From the NCBI GenBank assembly GCA_002842045.1, contig PHBX01000019.1, forward strand, positions 1 through 60,263: DNA of 60,263 nt, read 5' to 3'. Origin of the DNA: Chloroflexi bacterium HGW-Chloroflexi-3. Its GTDB lineage: Bacteria; Chloroflexota; Anaerolineae; Anaerolineales; Anaerolineaceae. Position 1 is the stretch's first letter. Each line of letters starts with the position of its first letter. Shown here in pieces: positions 8,161 through 15,601 of the stretch. The notes under the pieces were generated by a model, which made no database searches, was not told where the DNA came from, and saw nothing but the letters and a program-made list of their open reading frames with translations. A program made the position numbers and the translations under genes.

Positions 8161-8436
8161 TTATTGCACTTCTAAATACAGCGAATCGACAATTCCGACG
8201 ATCACGGAGTTGACACAGGCATCCGGGTTTTCAAGCACCTGACGATTTCCCCCACCTTCCCGATTAACAATCACTGTATCACCAATACCAGCATGTGTAC
8301 TATCTAAAGCAATGAAATATCCTTCAGCGTTTTCATTTGGGAGAGCCAATGGCTGAACAATCAGCAACCTGCGCTGCTTAAAATCTGGGTGACTAATGGT
8401 GGTAACGACTGTTCCGACAACTTTAGCTAATATCAT
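8161..8436 (-). CDS. BMC pentameric shell protein (EutN/CcmL family), third copy
   Basis: This 91-residue protein belongs to the single-domain EutN/CcmL family (BMC-P), whose pentamers cap the vertices of microcompartment shells. The N-terminal strand MILAKVVGTVVTT, the KQRRLLIVQPL strand, the FIALDSTHAGIGDTVIV segment and the closing VIVGIVDSL helix-strand are all in place. Its loop lacks the GSSAR-type sequence of the 9615-9905 paralogue and carries REGGGNRQ instead. AAAGAG precedes the ATG. It is the last intact gene of the minus-strand BMC operon, 9 bp after the previous shell gene. Three distinct pentamers in one locus suggest a mixed set of vertices. Confidence 0.92.
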   Translation of the reverse strand: MILAKVVGTVVTTISHPDFKQRRLLIVQPLALPNENAEGYFIALDSTHAGIGDTVIVNREGGGNRQVLENPDACVNSVIVGIVDSLYLEVQ

Positions 8437-8445
8437 ATTTTCTCT

Positions 8446-8766
8446 TTATGTGTATTTTACCCATCCAGGTTTCATGGTGAAATCAATTTCGCCATCTGGT
8501 CGCACTTCATATTCATCTACAATACCTACCAGAGTGAGATCTACCGGTACAAATGTGATCTCAGGCATCGCTAATGCTGCTTCTCTGGCACGCGCTGTTA
8601 CACAGATATCACCAGGTCCAGCCTGCACCACGTCCACAGCAACCACAAGACCACCCTCCGGCTGAAAGTTTTTATCGAGTGGCTGAACAATCAAGAGTTT
8701 TAAACCTTCCAATCCTTCATACTTAACCGTACAGACGGCGGTGCCCATGACTTTAAAGAATTTCAT
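8446..8766 (-). CDS. BMC pentameric shell protein (EutN/CcmL family), second copy
   Basis: A 106-residue BMC-P vertex protein. The family core is MKFFKVMGTAVCTV, GLKLLIVQPLD, GLVVAVDVVQAGPGDICVTAR and the final VDLTLVGIVDEYEV. I start it at MKFFKV (8766), 4 nt after the previous stop; a longer open frame upstream overlaps that gene and lacks family similarity. It has a C-terminal tail of about 20 residues (GEIDFTMKPGWVKYT) beyond the usual fold, which could contact a neighbour or cargo. Operon position and strand tie it to the DeoC/RpiB microcompartment. Confidence 0.92.
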   Translation of the reverse strand: MKFFKVMGTAVCTVKYEGLEGLKLLIVQPLDKNFQPEGGLVVAVDVVQAGPGDICVTARAREAALAMPEITFVPVDLTLVGIVDEYEVRPDGEIDFTMKPGWVKYT

Positions 8767-8770
8767 CTGA

Positions 8771-9148
8771 TCACTTAACTCCCGTGCTATGTAGAACACG
8801 TTCGATGATTCGATCCAGCAGACCAGTATCAATCTGGTCACCCAACTTCTGCTTTATAGCAGTCCGGATTCGATCTGACAAATCGAATTGGTCGGAGGGT
8901 TGAATTCGGTGTGATGGAGATCCTGTCGAATAACTATGATTTGTTCTTTGTGAAGCGACAGATGATAAATATGGCCGAACGGGTACGCTTGGATGATTGC
9001 TTCCTTGTTTATATAAGATTAATCCCAGTTCTTTGGCCTTTTCGTAAGCAAGTACGGTCAAGTAAATATCATCATTAACTTCCAGTTCGTGAACACCTTT
9101 ATTAACAAGATCCTCGATATCTTTCTCAGTATAAAATTCTTTGGGCAT
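8771..9148 (-). CDS. Small BMC-associated protein with C-terminal encapsulation-type helix
   Basis: This 125-residue protein has three parts. Residues 5-48 (FYTEKDIEDLVNKGVHELEV to GLILYK) resemble the short N-terminal domain seen on EutQ and other BMC-locus proteins, with the 'TEKDIE..VNKG..EL.V' pattern and a terminal small strand. Residues 49-88 are a Ser/Pro/His-rich flexible linker. Residues 89-120 (LSDRIRTAIKQKLGDQ.. to LLDRIIERVL) form an amphipathic helix of the kind that docks cargo to shell proteins. No catalytic motif is visible. It lies between the BMC-H and BMC-P genes. I infer a scaffold or adaptor joining shell and cargo; a regulatory or assembly factor is the alternative. Confidence 0.7.
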   Translation of the reverse strand: MPKEFYTEKDIEDLVNKGVHELEVNDDIYLTVLAYEKAKELGLILYKQGSNHPSVPVRPYLSSVASQRTNHSYSTGSPSHRIQPSDQFDLSDRIRTAIKQKLGDQIDTGLLDRIIERVLHSTGVK

Positions 9149-9236
9149 GAATCTCCATCTTTCCTGGTATCACAAAGTGAGCGTTCAATAATTCGTTACT
9201 TATAGCTAGCCAGTGATAAATCTTGCTCAATTTAAA

Positions 9237-9563
9237 TTATTTCTTGTCAGCAGAACGACCGCTAAATGAACCTTTACTGCTTTGGGGGAGAATTAATTCC
9301 AAATCTTGGTGTGGTCTTGGGATGACATGTACAGAAGCTAATTCTCCAACACGTTTTGCTGCGGCAGCACCGGCGTCGGTTGCTGCTTTGACAGCGCCAA
9401 CATCACCACGCACCATGACGGTCACATAGCCACCACCAATATATTCAGAACCTATTAGAACAACATTGGCGGCTTTTACCATCGCATCAGCAGCTTCAAT
9501 TGCGCCGATTAAACCTTTTGTTTCAACCATTCCTAATGCTATCTGAGCTGTATCAAGAGACAT
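9237..9563 (-). CDS. BMC hexameric shell protein (BMC-H)
   Basis: A 108-residue single BMC domain that should form the hexagonal tiles of the shell facets. Family features are the opening [27 protein letters not shown], the strand VVLIGSEY, the pore-side segment [24 protein letters not shown] and the closing [13 protein letters not shown] tail of about 15 polar residues extends beyond the domain. I start at MSLDTA because AAAGGA sits 7 nt upstream; the longer open frame begins at a TTG inside that site. It is the only BMC-H gene here and no tandem-domain BMC-T gene accompanies it, so a minimal shell would be H plus three P types unless other tiles are encoded elsewhere. Confidence 0.95.
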   Translation of the reverse strand: MSLDTAQIALGMVETKGLIGAIEAADAMVKAANVVLIGSEYIGGGYVTVMVRGDVGAVKAATDAGAAAAKRVGELASVHVIPRPHQDLELILPQSSKGSFSGRSADKK

Positions 9564-9614
9564 TTTTAATCCTTTCAAATTCCTAAAAAAATATTATCGA
9601 TTTAAGATTACTTT

Positions 9615-9905
9615 TTATTCCTGGCGGTAGGTGATTGCCCCACCTACTTCCAGATGGTCAATAATAGCCATGATCACTGCATCCACCGGTGTGTCCTTGG
9701 TGATGGTTGTCTGCCGGGCACTTGATCCTGCAGCCGTCAGTACCAGGTCTCCAATACCGGCATCCAATGTGTCAATGGCAACGTAGGGTTTTCCAGAGGC
9801 AGCACCGGTTTCATCCGTCTGGCGTACAATCAGTAATTTTCTGCCATGCAGTTTTTCGTCCTTAATCGTTGCTACGGTTGTTCCAATCACTCTGGCAATC
9901 AACAT
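9615..9905 (-). CDS. BMC pentameric shell protein (EutN/CcmL family), first copy
   Basis: A 96-residue BMC-P vertex protein with a canonical sequence: MLIARVIGTTVATIK, GRKLLIVRQTDE, YVAIDTLDAGIGDLVLTAAGSSAR and DAVIMAIIDHLEV. It is the most typical of the three pentamers in this operon and retains the GSSAR loop. A strong GGAGGAG precedes the ATG. It follows deoC with a 15-bp gap and precedes the BMC-H gene, so shell genes directly follow the enzyme genes in the transcript. Confidence 0.95.
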   Translation of the reverse strand: MLIARVIGTTVATIKDEKLHGRKLLIVRQTDETGAASGKPYVAIDTLDAGIGDLVLTAAGSSARQTTITKDTPVDAVIMAIIDHLEVGGAITYRQE

Positions 9906-9920
9906 AATATCTCCTCCGTT

Positions 9921-10847
9921 CTAATACCCTTTGCTGGCTGTTGGGGTCTCTTTTTTTGATTCAGTCACATTTCCAGACTGAACTATTTTTACTCCAGCCG
10001 ATGCACCCAGACGGGTGGCACCTGCCTTGACCATATTCTCAGCGTCTTCTCGGGTACGCACACCACCCGCTGCTTTCACGCCCATTTCAGGTCCAACCGT
10101 ACGCCGCATTAATTCAACATCCCGTACAGTCGCTCCACTACTGGCAAATCCCGTGGATGTTTTTACAAAATCTGCTCCGGCTTCCTTTGATAGCAGACTG
10201 GCTATCACTTTCTCTTCGTCTGATAACAAAGCTACCTCGATAATAACCTTCACGATGGCACCATGTCGGTGAGCTGTTTCTACAATCCCGCGGATATCTC
10301 GAGCTACTAATTCATTATCTCCAGCTTTGAGAGCACCGATATTGATGACCATATCGATTTCGGTGGCACCGTCTTTGATCACCTGTTCTGTTTCAAATAC
10401 TTTCACCTCCGGGGGGGTGGCGCCTAATGGAAAACCCACCACTGAACAGACTTTAACTTCAGTACCTTTTAATAGATCAGCACATAATTTTATCCAAGCC
10501 GGATTTACACATACAGAGGCAAATCCATATTTTCGCGCTTCAAAACAGAGTTGAGCAATTTGATCTGGAGTAGCATCTGGTTTCAACAATGTGTGGTCAA
10601 TTTTCTTCGCCAGGTTCAGATCGTCCGGTATTACACCCACTGTTGATGCAATGCGTTCTGCCCCAGCAGAAATGACATGGCCAGCATTATCGAAACATGT
10701 TTTGACTCGAACCCCGTCAGCAATTTCTGAAACACAATAAGATCCATCCGGGTTATTCTCAATGACATCCTGTTCTGCCATTGCTAAAAGCACTTCCCGT
10801 GTAATTATTTCTACAATTGATTCGACCAATTTTTTATCTGGAACCAT
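9921..10847 (-). CDS. deoC: Deoxyribose-phosphate aldolase DeoC with encapsulation-type N-terminal extension
   Basis: DeoC cleaves 2-deoxy-D-ribose 5-phosphate to glyceraldehyde 3-phosphate and acetaldehyde through a Schiff base. The TIM-barrel core (about 75-292) has Asp165 (DMVINIGAL), the Schiff-base Lys229 (DFVKTSTGF) and Lys258 (GVKAAGGVR). At 308 residues it is about 70 longer than usual. Residues 3-26 form an amphipathic helix ([19 protein letters not shown]) of the type that targets enzymes into microcompartments. Residues 28-70 add a small Cys-containing segment not found in ordinary DeoC, and about 15 polar residues extend the C terminus. It lies 1 bp from rpiB and 15 bp from shell genes, so it is the probable signature enzyme of this compartment, which would confine the acetaldehyde. 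Confidence 0.95.
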   Translation of the reverse strand: MVPDKKLVESIVEIITREVLLAMAEQDVIENNPDGSYCVSEIADGVRVKTCFDNAGHVISAGAERIASTVGVIPDDLNLAKKIDHTLLKPDATPDQIAQLCFEARKYGFASVCVNPAWIKLCADLLKGTEVKVCSVVGFPLGATPPEVKVFETEQVIKDGATEIDMVINIGALKAGDNELVARDIRGIVETAHRHGAIVKVIIEVALLSDEEKVIASLLSKEAGADFVKTSTGFASSGATVRDVELMRRTVGPEMGVKAAGGVRTREDAENMVKAGATRLGASAGVKIVQSGNVTESKKETPTASKGY

Positions 10848-10848
10848 T

Positions 10849-11418
10849 TCACCTTCTTTTTAAGTACTGGTTTTCAACCAGATTTATTTTATCAACTCGT
10901 TTGGCATGACGACCACCACCAAAATCTGTTGCCAGCCAGACTTGTACAATTTGCTTCGCCAGGTTGATGCCAATCAGACCGGCTCCCAGTGTCAAAACAT
11001 TGGCGTTATTGTGCTCGCGGCTGTTAACAGCGGTTGAATAATCATAGCATAGAGCGGCCCGTACGCCAGGGACTTTGTTTGCAACCATACAAGAACCGAT
11101 TCCGGCACCATCGATCACGATCCCTCGACAGACTAAACCATCGCTGACTTGTTGGGCAACAGCATGGGCAAAGTCAGGATAATCACAGGCCTCCTTGGAA
11201 AATGTGCCACAATCAATGACCTCATGCCCGGCGGCGATAATATCTTTTTTGAGGGCCTCTTTCATATCATATCCACCATGATCTGATCCAATGGCTATGG
11301 CCTTCTTTCCCGATCCGGTACAAGGGGTTTTATAGATTTCTGATTCTGGTGATCCCATTGTTCGAGAAACGATATTTTTTACAATTTCGTGCAATTCAGA
11401 ATCGGATAAATGATTCAA
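10849..11418 (-). CDS. rpiB: RpiB-type sugar-phosphate isomerase with encapsulation-type N-terminal helix
   Basis: This 189-residue protein belongs to the RpiB/LacAB family, which interconverts ribose 5-phosphate and ribulose 5-phosphate (or related aldoses and ketoses). The fold motifs are [13 protein letters not shown] (from 45), [12 protein letters not shown] (104-115), [10 protein letters not shown] with His136, and [10 protein letters not shown]. The position of the usual catalytic Cys (ICGTG in E. coli) is Asp103 (IDGAG), so the base or the substrate may differ. About 38 residues precede the normal start; residues 2-22 ([18 protein letters not shown]) form an amphipathic helix like that on DeoC. 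The start is TTG, supported by AGGGAG at 7 nt. It is the first gene of the BMC operon, under the promoter/operator at 11459-11486. Confidence 0.9.
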   Translation of the reverse strand: MNHLSDSELHEIVKNIVSRTMGSPESEIYKTPCTGSGKKAIAIGSDHGGYDMKEALKKDIIAAGHEVIDCGTFSKEACDYPDFAHAVAQQVSDGLVCRGIVIDGAGIGSCMVANKVPGVRAALCYDYSTAVNSREHNNANVLTLGAGLIGINLAKQIVQVWLATDFGGGRHAKRVDKINLVENQYLKRR

Positions 11419-11458
11419 AGAAATCTCCCTCTTGATTTATAACAGAAAAAGATTGATA

Positions 11459-11486
11459 ATAATAACTGGTAATGACCACATGACAA
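11459..11486 (-). promoter_or_regulatory. Promoter of the BMC operon
   Basis: On the minus strand, a -35 TTGTCA (11486-11481), a 16-nt spacer and a -10 TATTAT (11464-11459) lie 41 bp upstream of the rpiB TTG start. The spacer contains the GntR-type operator, so bound repressor would block polymerase. Confidence 0.65.
11467..11478. promoter_or_regulatory. Probable GntR/HutC-family operator TGGTAATGACCA
   Basis: TGGT-N4-ACCA is the inverted repeat bound by HutC-subfamily GntR regulators such as NagR and DasR. It sits in the spacer of the BMC promoter, between rpiB and the divergent UTRA-domain regulator. Confidence 0.7.
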
Positions 11487-11513
11487 CTTGATTATAGTAT
11501 CATTGAGAAAGAT

Positions 11514-12251
11514 ATGTCAAGATTTATTAATCATAATAATGCCATACCGAAATATTTTCAACTGGCCAGCATATTGAAAAGTCAGATTGACGAAGGAGAA
11601 TGGAAACCTCGTCAATTAATTCCCTCTGAAAGGCAATTAGAGCTGCAATACAAGGTAAGTCGGCCAACTGTTCGTCAGGCGATTGAATACCTGGAAAAGC
11701 AGGGTTATTTATATCGGGAACATGGGCGGGGAACTTTTGTGTCTCCACAAAAATTGCAGAAAAAGATGTTGGAATTAACCAGTTTTTCGGAAGATTTGTT
11801 GCGTAAGGGGATCCAGCCAAATCAGATCATCCGCTCAATTTGTCATGTCGTACCACCTGAAAAAATCCTCAAACGTCTTGAACTACCACCCGAGAGCAGG
11901 ATATTGCGGATAGAGCGCATTCGATTGGGTAATGACGTTTCGATTGGGCTTCAGACTTCATATGTGGTGTTAGGGGATGACCAACAAATCGATGAGGATG
12001 ACCTTACGCATTATGGATCGCTTTATCGTGTTTTGGAAGAAAAATTGAATATTATTCCTACGGAAGCCGATGAAACACTGGAAGTTACCCTGGCTACACC
12101 AGAAGAAGCGACTTTATTACAGGTCAAAGCGGGTGCGCCGCTGTTATTGAACAAGCGACTTACTTATGATCAAAATCGCAAACCGGTTGAGTTTGTAAAA
12201 ATTCTTTATCGCGGTGATCGGTACCAGTATGTCATACGATTAACCAGGTAA
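11514..12251 (+). CDS. GntR-family (HutC/UTRA) transcriptional regulator of the BMC operon
   Basis: This 245-residue repressor has a winged helix-turn-helix (about 12-78, LIPSERQLELQYKVSRPTVRQAIEYLEKQGYLYREHGRGTFV) and a UTRA effector domain (about 95-243) that in this subfamily binds phosphorylated sugars or related ligands. It is transcribed divergently from the DeoC/RpiB microcompartment operon, with 95 bp between them holding a TGGT-N4-ACCA operator. It likely represses the operon until a pentose- or deoxypentose-phosphate appears (inference). There is no clear ribosome-binding site; a TATAGT at 11494-11499 would give a very short leader. The effector could also be an upstream nucleoside breakdown product. 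Confidence 0.88.
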   Translation: MSRFINHNNAIPKYFQLASILKSQIDEGEWKPRQLIPSERQLELQYKVSRPTVRQAIEYLEKQGYLYREHGRGTFVSPQKLQKKMLELTSFSEDLLRKGIQPNQIIRSICHVVPPEKILKRLELPPESRILRIERIRLGNDVSIGLQTSYVVLGDDQQIDEDDLTHYGSLYRVLEEKLNIIPTEADETLEVTLATPEEATLLQVKAGAPLLLNKRLTYDQNRKPVEFVKILYRGDRYQYVIRLTR

Positions 12252-12320
12252 AATGGTAGAAAACATCATTAATACACCAGTCTGAAATTTTTTGTATGTG
12301 ATTGTTTTTATCAATAGAGT

Positions 12321-12349
12321 TTGAATTTCATAATTAGCTTCGTTATAAT
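12321..12349 (+). promoter_or_regulatory. Promoter for the radical SAM gene, giving a leaderless transcript
   Basis: TTGAAT (12321-12326), a 17-nt spacer and TATAAT (12344-12349) lie so that transcription should begin at or within a base or two of the ATG at 12356. No ribosome-binding site is present, which fits leaderless translation. Confidence 0.7.
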
Positions 12350-12355
12350 GAAAAA

Positions 12356-13276
12356 ATGAATGGAGTTTCCTATCCCTCCAATCGAAGAAATCTTTCTACT
12401 AATGAATTTTCTGAAAGAGTCAATCAAGCATTGGACAAATTAGAGAAATGCTGTATTTGCCCATTAGATTGTGGGGTTAATCGACTTGAAAATAAAAAAG
12501 GTGTATGCCTCACCGGTCGGCATGCTCAGATCAGCAGTTTTGGACCTCACCATGGAGAAGAAAAGCCATTAAGTGGATGGTGCGGTTCCGGTACAATATT
12601 CTTCAGCCGCTGTAATTTACATTGTGTTTTTTGTCAGAATGCCGATATCAGTCAGGAAGGATTTGGTAAGGAGGTCACAGCTGATGAATTGTCAGAAATT
12701 ATGTTGGATCTACAAAGAATGGGTTGCCATAACATCAATTTGGTTTCACCCAGCCATGTAGTCCCGCAGATTTTGGAAGCTATTTTCCTTGCATCACAAA
12801 AAGAGCTGAGTTTACCCATTGTTTATAATTGTGGAGGTTACGATTCAATCGAAACCCTTAAATTATTGGATGGGGTTGTTGATATCTACATGCCGGATAT
12901 GAAATACGCCGATGAGAAGATCGCAAAAAAATATTCCCGAGTACCCAATTATCCAACAATCAATCAGGCTGCTGTGCTGGAAATGTACCGTCAAGTTGGC
13001 GATCTTGTTATGGATGAAAATGGCATTGCTGTGAAAGGATTGTTAGTCCGTCATTTAATTATGCCTAATGGAATTGCAGGGACTGAGAAGGTCATTCATT
13101 TTTTAGCAGAAAAGGTTTCGAGGAACGTCTATTTAAATCTGATGGATCAATTTTGGCCAGCTTACCAGGCAGCCAGGTATCCGGAAATCAACAGAAGTAT
13201 CAATCAATCTGAGATGAAGAAAGCAATTGATGTTTCCAGACAATTGGGTATTCAGCGATTTTCAACCTCTCTATAA
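12356..13276 (+). CDS. Radical SAM protein, PflA-like (COG1313 family)
   Basis: A 306-residue radical SAM protein related to pyruvate formate-lyase activating enzymes. The cluster motif is Cys86-x3-Cys90-x2-Cys93 (FSRCNLHCVFCQN). An upstream Cys-rich segment (CCICPLDCGVNRLENKKGVC, 32-51) is typical of this subfamily, as are NLVSPSHVVPQI and VDIYMPDMKYA. Members are widespread but most have no proven substrate; proposals include activation of glycyl-radical enzymes or protein modification. No glycyl-radical enzyme is nearby. It follows the GntR gene by 104 bp but has its own promoter, so a tie to the microcompartment is uncertain. Confidence 0.88.
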   Translation: MNGVSYPSNRRNLSTNEFSERVNQALDKLEKCCICPLDCGVNRLENKKGVCLTGRHAQISSFGPHHGEEKPLSGWCGSGTIFFSRCNLHCVFCQNADISQEGFGKEVTADELSEIMLDLQRMGCHNINLVSPSHVVPQILEAIFLASQKELSLPIVYNCGGYDSIETLKLLDGVVDIYMPDMKYADEKIAKKYSRVPNYPTINQAAVLEMYRQVGDLVMDENGIAVKGLLVRHLIMPNGIAGTEKVIHFLAEKVSRNVYLNLMDQFWPAYQAARYPEINRSINQSEMKKAIDVSRQLGIQRFSTSL

Positions 13277-13300
13277 GAATGTACAGAGTGGAACATTAAA

Positions 13301-13498
13301 ATGGAAAATTTTAATGTTGAACATAAGAAATTTCTTGATGAAATACTTCTCAACATTCCTTTCCAACCATTCGGAAAACCCAGAATGAAGGAAGGGATTC
13401 AGATCGATTTACTCCAATCGGAAGACTATCTTAAATATCAATTCGTTTTTGAGGAAGCAATCCAGTATTCTTTGATCTTACAAAGTTGTGGAATTTAA
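13301..13498 (+). CDS. Small unrecognised ORF
   Basis: A 65-residue frame 24 bp after the radical SAM gene. It is acidic/hydrophobic with a plausible helix (LLQSEDYLKYQFVFEEAIQYSLIL) and no motif I recognise. There is no clear ribosome-binding site. It may be the start of a broken gene, because the following 360 bp contain only poorly coding frames. Treat as hypothetical. Confidence 0.3.
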   Translation: MENFNVEHKKFLDEILLNIPFQPFGKPRMKEGIQIDLLQSEDYLKYQFVFEEAIQYSLILQSCGI

Positions 13499-13863
13499 GT
13501 GTCAAAGGGGATTTTGACATTTATAAAACCAGTGGAATCGAAAGAAAAAACACACAAACTTGGAAAAAAATTTATTTGAAAAAGGATATGAGAAAAGGAA
13601 ATTTCCATCCAGTCTCCCATTTTTCACTAATATCAATAAGAATTGCACTGACTAATCTCAAACATGAGTTCTCATTCGGAAAAACACCAACCACTTTTGT
13701 CTCCTTTTTATAAGTTTTCGCAAACTTTTCTAACCTGACCCACCGATTTTGTTAAGGTTCTCAATTTTACAGAAAATATCTTACACTACTAGAACAATTA
13801 AATCTTCCAAAAATGATATACTGACTATTATCAAATTTCATTTGAAAGATACAGAAGGAAACT
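13499..13863. other. AT-rich intergenic region, no gene recognised
   Basis: The open frames here are short, lysine/phenylalanine-rich and without family resemblance. The final bases contain the AAGGAA ribosome-binding site of alr. I see no hairpin or repeat of note. Confidence 0.5.
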
Positions 13864-14991
13864 ATGTTGTATCAAACCATCGCTCGGATACATCTTGATA
13901 ACATTCGGTTTAATATTGAAGGAATTCGAAAAGCAATCGGCCCTGAAAGAAAAATCTTAATTGCTGTCAAAGCTAATGGATATGGGCATGGCGCTGTGGC
14001 TGTTTCCCGTATGGCTGAAAAGATAGGGGTGGATTGGCTTGGTGTAGCAACCGTACCGGAGGGAATCCAATTGAGAGAAGCTGGAATTCGGTTGCCCATT
14101 CTTAAATTCAGCCCGGCTTTTCCCGAGGAAATGGAAGCAGCGGTAAAGAACAAACTGACATTGACTGTGTGTGAAAAACAAAATATTGTTTTTTTGGAAA
14201 ATATAAGCACGTCTCTGGGAATGAATGTAGATGTGCATTTAAAGATTGATACGGGTATGGGGCGCATTGGTGTATCAGTTGAAGAAGCAGAAGACCTGGC
14301 ATATTTTATCGAAAGTAAATGTCCCCATCTGAATCTTGATGGTATTTTTACCCATTTACCGGTTAGTGATGATGGGGATCCAATCTATACCCAGGATCAA
14401 ATTCTACGATTTAAAGAAATCGTTGACCGGGTTAACCATCAAATTGGCAGAAAAGTGAATTTAGTTCATTCTTCGAATTCAGGAGCAGTACTTGGTCATC
14501 CTTCCGCCTGGCTGGATATGGTAAGGCCAGGGATCATGATCTATGGATTTTATCCGGGCGAGAATACTCCACAGAGTATTCCATTGAAACCTGGACTTAG
14601 CTTTATAACACGGGTTTCCTTCCTTAAAAAAGTAACTGCTGGTACCAGTATAGGTTATGGGCGAACCTGGATCACTCCCGAAGACACCTGGATTGCTACC
14701 ATTCCAGTTGGATATGCAGATGGTTTCAATCGTCTTTTCTCCAATATGGGGCGTGTATTGATTAATGGAAAATCATATCCCATTGTAGGACGTGTTTGTA
14801 TGGACCAGAGCATGGTAAATCTGGGTCCAGACACGAACGTTAAAGTTGGCGATGAAGTTGTGATGATTGGGAAAAGTGGACCAGAAGAAATCACTTGTGA
14901 TGAATGGGCAAGGAAATTAGGAACAATTACATACGAGGTTACCTGCCAGATCAACTCCAGAGTAGAACGTGTTTATGAACCATTTGAATGA
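13864..14991 (+). CDS. alr: Alanine racemase
   Basis: A PLP-dependent fold-type III racemase that makes D-alanine for peptidoglycan. The 375-residue length is standard. Lys36 in AVKANGYGHGAV binds PLP, and Tyr265 in TSIGYGRTW is the opposite catalytic base, matching the well-known Tyr265 of Geobacillus Alr. Further signatures are HLKIDTGMGRIG, VRPGIMIYG, ATIPVGYADGFNR and GRVCMDQSMVNLG. AAGGAA lies just upstream of the ATG. It stands alone between unrelated genes, with a hairpin 49 bp downstream. Its presence fits a bacterium that makes murein. Confidence 0.97.
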   Translation: MLYQTIARIHLDNIRFNIEGIRKAIGPERKILIAVKANGYGHGAVAVSRMAEKIGVDWLGVATVPEGIQLREAGIRLPILKFSPAFPEEMEAAVKNKLTLTVCEKQNIVFLENISTSLGMNVDVHLKIDTGMGRIGVSVEEAEDLAYFIESKCPHLNLDGIFTHLPVSDDGDPIYTQDQILRFKEIVDRVNHQIGRKVNLVHSSNSGAVLGHPSAWLDMVRPGIMIYGFYPGENTPQSIPLKPGLSFITRVSFLKKVTAGTSIGYGRTWITPEDTWIATIPVGYADGFNRLFSNMGRVLINGKSYPIVGRVCMDQSMVNLGPDTNVKVGDEVVMIGKSGPEEITCDEWARKLGTITYEVTCQINSRVERVYEPFE

Positions 14992-15039
14992 CGACAATGA
15001 TCAATCCTGGATCAATAGATTAATTACAATTTAAAATTT

Positions 15040-15074
15040 AACAGCCTTCGCACCTCATCTGAAGCGAAAGCTGT
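15040..15074. terminator. Hairpin between convergent alr and lipoprotein remnant
   Basis: AACAGCcTTCGC pairs with GCGAAaGCTGT (one internal mismatch) around a 12-nt loop. It is followed by TATAAAAA on one side and ATTTTAAATT on the other, as expected of a weak bidirectional terminator. Confidence 0.5.
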
Positions 15075-15101
15075 ATAAAAACCAGTTAAAACTTGTATTG
15101 C

Positions 15102-15516
15102 TTATTGAACCTCAAATTCCAGGGTTTTTTCCAATGTTCCGTCCATGAAGATCTCTACTTTGTAAGAACCTGGTGGCCATAATTGATCATTCTGCAAATT
15201 GAACGTGAATTCATTTTCACTCTCAGTGGTGAGTTCGAATTCACTGATTAATATATTTGGATCAACACCTTCGACATCCACAGCAGTCCAAACTGCCTTA
15301 AGCGTGGTATCTTCCGGCGCATTGGCTACTTTTACGACACAATAAAAGGTCTGATCGCCTGAAAAAAACGGTGAAATTTCCAGAGCCATCTTCATTTGGA
15401 GTTAGATATGCATCAGTGATTTTTGCGGTACTTACGCTGGCTTCGCAAGCTAGCATGGTTAACATTAAAACGAAAGCGATTATCAGGATTTGAAATTTAA
15501 TCTTTTTCACATTCAC
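15102..15516 (-). pseudogene. Secreted lipoprotein gene split by a homopolymer frameshift
   Basis: The upstream frame (from 15516) encodes a lipoprotein signal peptide with lipobox LTMLAC, then EASVSTAKITDAYLTPNEDG. The downstream frame (to 15102) encodes a beta-rich domain TFYCVVKVANAPEDTTLKAVWTAVD..EVQ. Removing one T from the T7 run (AAAAAAA at 15362-15368 on the plus strand) joins them smoothly as ..NFTVFSGDQTFYCVV... The rebuilt protein is about 135 residues and resembles small lipoproteins common in Chloroflexota whose role is unknown. The break may be a sequencing error, phase variation or a real mutation. Confidence 0.75.
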
Positions 15517-15601
15517 TTATTTTTGATAAATTATATCTACTTAGTCCGTTAAGTTACAAGAGAAAAACCTTACAATATTCAAAAGATTTAAAACCCAATA
15601 G

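Noticed and set aside
13486..13713. 75-residue frame after the small unknown ORF
   Set aside because: Lys/Phe/Ser-rich, no ribosome-binding site, no family pattern; overlaps the previous frame.
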